From contig NZ_QORW01000001.1 in assembly GCF_003574735.1 (NCBI RefSeq), forward strand, positions 558,001-622,000: a DNA stretch of 64,000 nucleotides. The letters are read 5' to 3'. Positions 63,454-64,000 of this stretch are shown here, in pieces (the first letter of the stretch is position 1; the number at the start of each line of letters is the position of its first letter). Source of the DNA: Dongia deserti (GTDB lineage Bacteria > Pseudomonadota > Alphaproteobacteria > Dongiales > Dongiaceae). Made by a program: the position numbers and the translations under genes. The notes under the pieces are model-generated. The model was given only the letters and a program-made list of their open reading frames with translations. It did no database searches and was not told the origin of the DNA.

Positions 63454-64000
63454 GATCGCACCGCCCATTGAATGCCGCGCCGGGTCATTTCCAGCACTTC
63501 CGGAATGGAGAGTTCGGCCGTGGAATGGCCGATCGAGTGGTAGAAAACGCGCCCCTTGCCCCACTGCCGCTTCCAGGCGACAGGGACGATCGCGCCGTCG
63601 ATCCAGGGAAAGAACCCGCCGCTGAACCGTGTCGTGGCGAGCACTTCGTTCGCCGGATCGGTATGCATGTAATACTGCTCGGAGGAGAGCTTGAAGCCCT
63701 TTAAGCCCTGCGTAATGGGATCGTCCGACGCCGTGATCTCGACCTCGTAGTCGACGAAGTCGCCGGGATGACAGATGAACTGCCCGCCGAGCACGAAGTG
63801 GAACATGTGGTTGTCGTTGAAGGCATCGGCGATCCCGTGCCAGGCGGCGATGCCGACGCCGCTTTCCACAGCCGTAACCAGCGCGCCTTCCTGCGCGCGG
63901 TCGAGCTTGCCCTGGGTCCAGATCGGAACGATCAGGTCGAATTCCTGCAAGCGGCCGGAGCTCAGAAAACTTAGGTCAGTAATCCGCTCGACTGAGAAAT
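63450..64000 (-). CDS. ThuA-like domain protein (5' end off window)
   Basis: The frame is open from the right edge: SVERITDLSFLSSGRLQEFD, then LIVPIWTQGKL. ThuA/trehalose-utilisation features are WHGIADAF, GGQFICHPGDFVDYEV, HTDPANEVLATT and PVAWKRQWGKGRVFYHSIGHS. ~183 residues are visible and the start is outside the window. Member of the glutamine-amidotransferase-like ThuA family, linked to 3-keto-disaccharide metabolism in rhizobia. It begins the visible part of the catabolic operon. Confidence 0.88.
   Translation of the reverse strand, partial: FSVERITDLSFLSSGRLQEFDLIVPIWTQGKLDRAQEGALVTAVESGVGIAAWHGIADAFNDNHMFHFVLGGQFICHPGDFVDYEVEITASDDPITQGLKGFKLSSEQYYMHTDPANEVLATTRFSGGFFPWIDGAIVPVAWKRQWGKGRVFYHSIGHSTAELSIPEVLEMTRRGIQWAVRS

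Overview
The window is about 64 kb of high-GC DNA from an alphaproteobacterium. Rhodospirillales or a neighbouring order is my best guess. The grounds are the argD-argF-hslO run, several stand-alone receiver and PAS_5-type proteins, cyclase/TolB/TPR proteins, and two kinds of palindromic intergenic repeat. I saw no rRNA, tRNA or CRISPR array. Everything here is read by eye from the sequence and translations; no database search was run.

Layout. 1-14.2 kb is mostly housekeeping on the minus strand: the 3'-truncated ribF, a MaoC-type hydratase, a secreted small protein, a MarR regulator divergent from an arginase-family gene, a lipoprotein, argD-argF-hslO, a membrane-anchored sugar dehydrogenase with a cytochrome c tail, an alpha/beta hydrolase, an MscS channel and an AAA+ ATPase. 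14.4-15.4 kb is a scar: a mobile mystery protein A gene preceded by palindromes at exactly 33-bp spacing, then only the first ~40 codons of its usual Fic partner, butted against the tail of an unrelated gene. 15.8-18.4 kb holds a secreted protein and a cyclase-like/TolB/TPR protein.

18.6-26.8 kb is a purine nucleoside uptake and deamination operon (GntR, a COG1816-type deaminase, adenine deaminase, BMP-family binding protein, a double-domain ABC ATPase and two permeases). 26.8-32 kb is gene-poor. It has three single-domain receivers, a PAS_5 protein, a frameshifted small gene and a thermonuclease remnant.

32.0-42.7 kb is the most unusual part: a small BTAD-type regulator followed by a tightly packed six-gene operon that I cannot assign to any described system. 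It encodes a 796-aa protein with amphipathic segments, an HETGH putative metallopeptidase, two unknown proteins, a 1225-aa protein carrying a peptidase M15 domain, a serine-hydrolase-like domain, an acidic repeat linker and a large unknown C-terminus, and an NlpC/P60 protein interrupted by a -1 frameshift. Two of the proteins share an N-terminal [N/S]PF[A/S]E motif in an acidic context.

43-50.2 kb contains a LysR/SDR divergent pair, an EmrAB-type efflux pair, a cytochrome P460 and a winged-helix/TolB/TPR regulator. 50.7-51.7 kb has a GFA gene and a broken msrA with two apparent one-base losses. 51.9 kb to the right edge is one long minus-strand catabolic operon (ThuA-like, TPP enzyme, histidinol-dehydrogenase-like, CUT1 sugar ABC transporter, GMC oxidoreductase, GH3, Gfo/Idh/MocA) joined by start-stop overlaps. 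It probably imports and oxidises an unidentified sugar, polyol or related compound.
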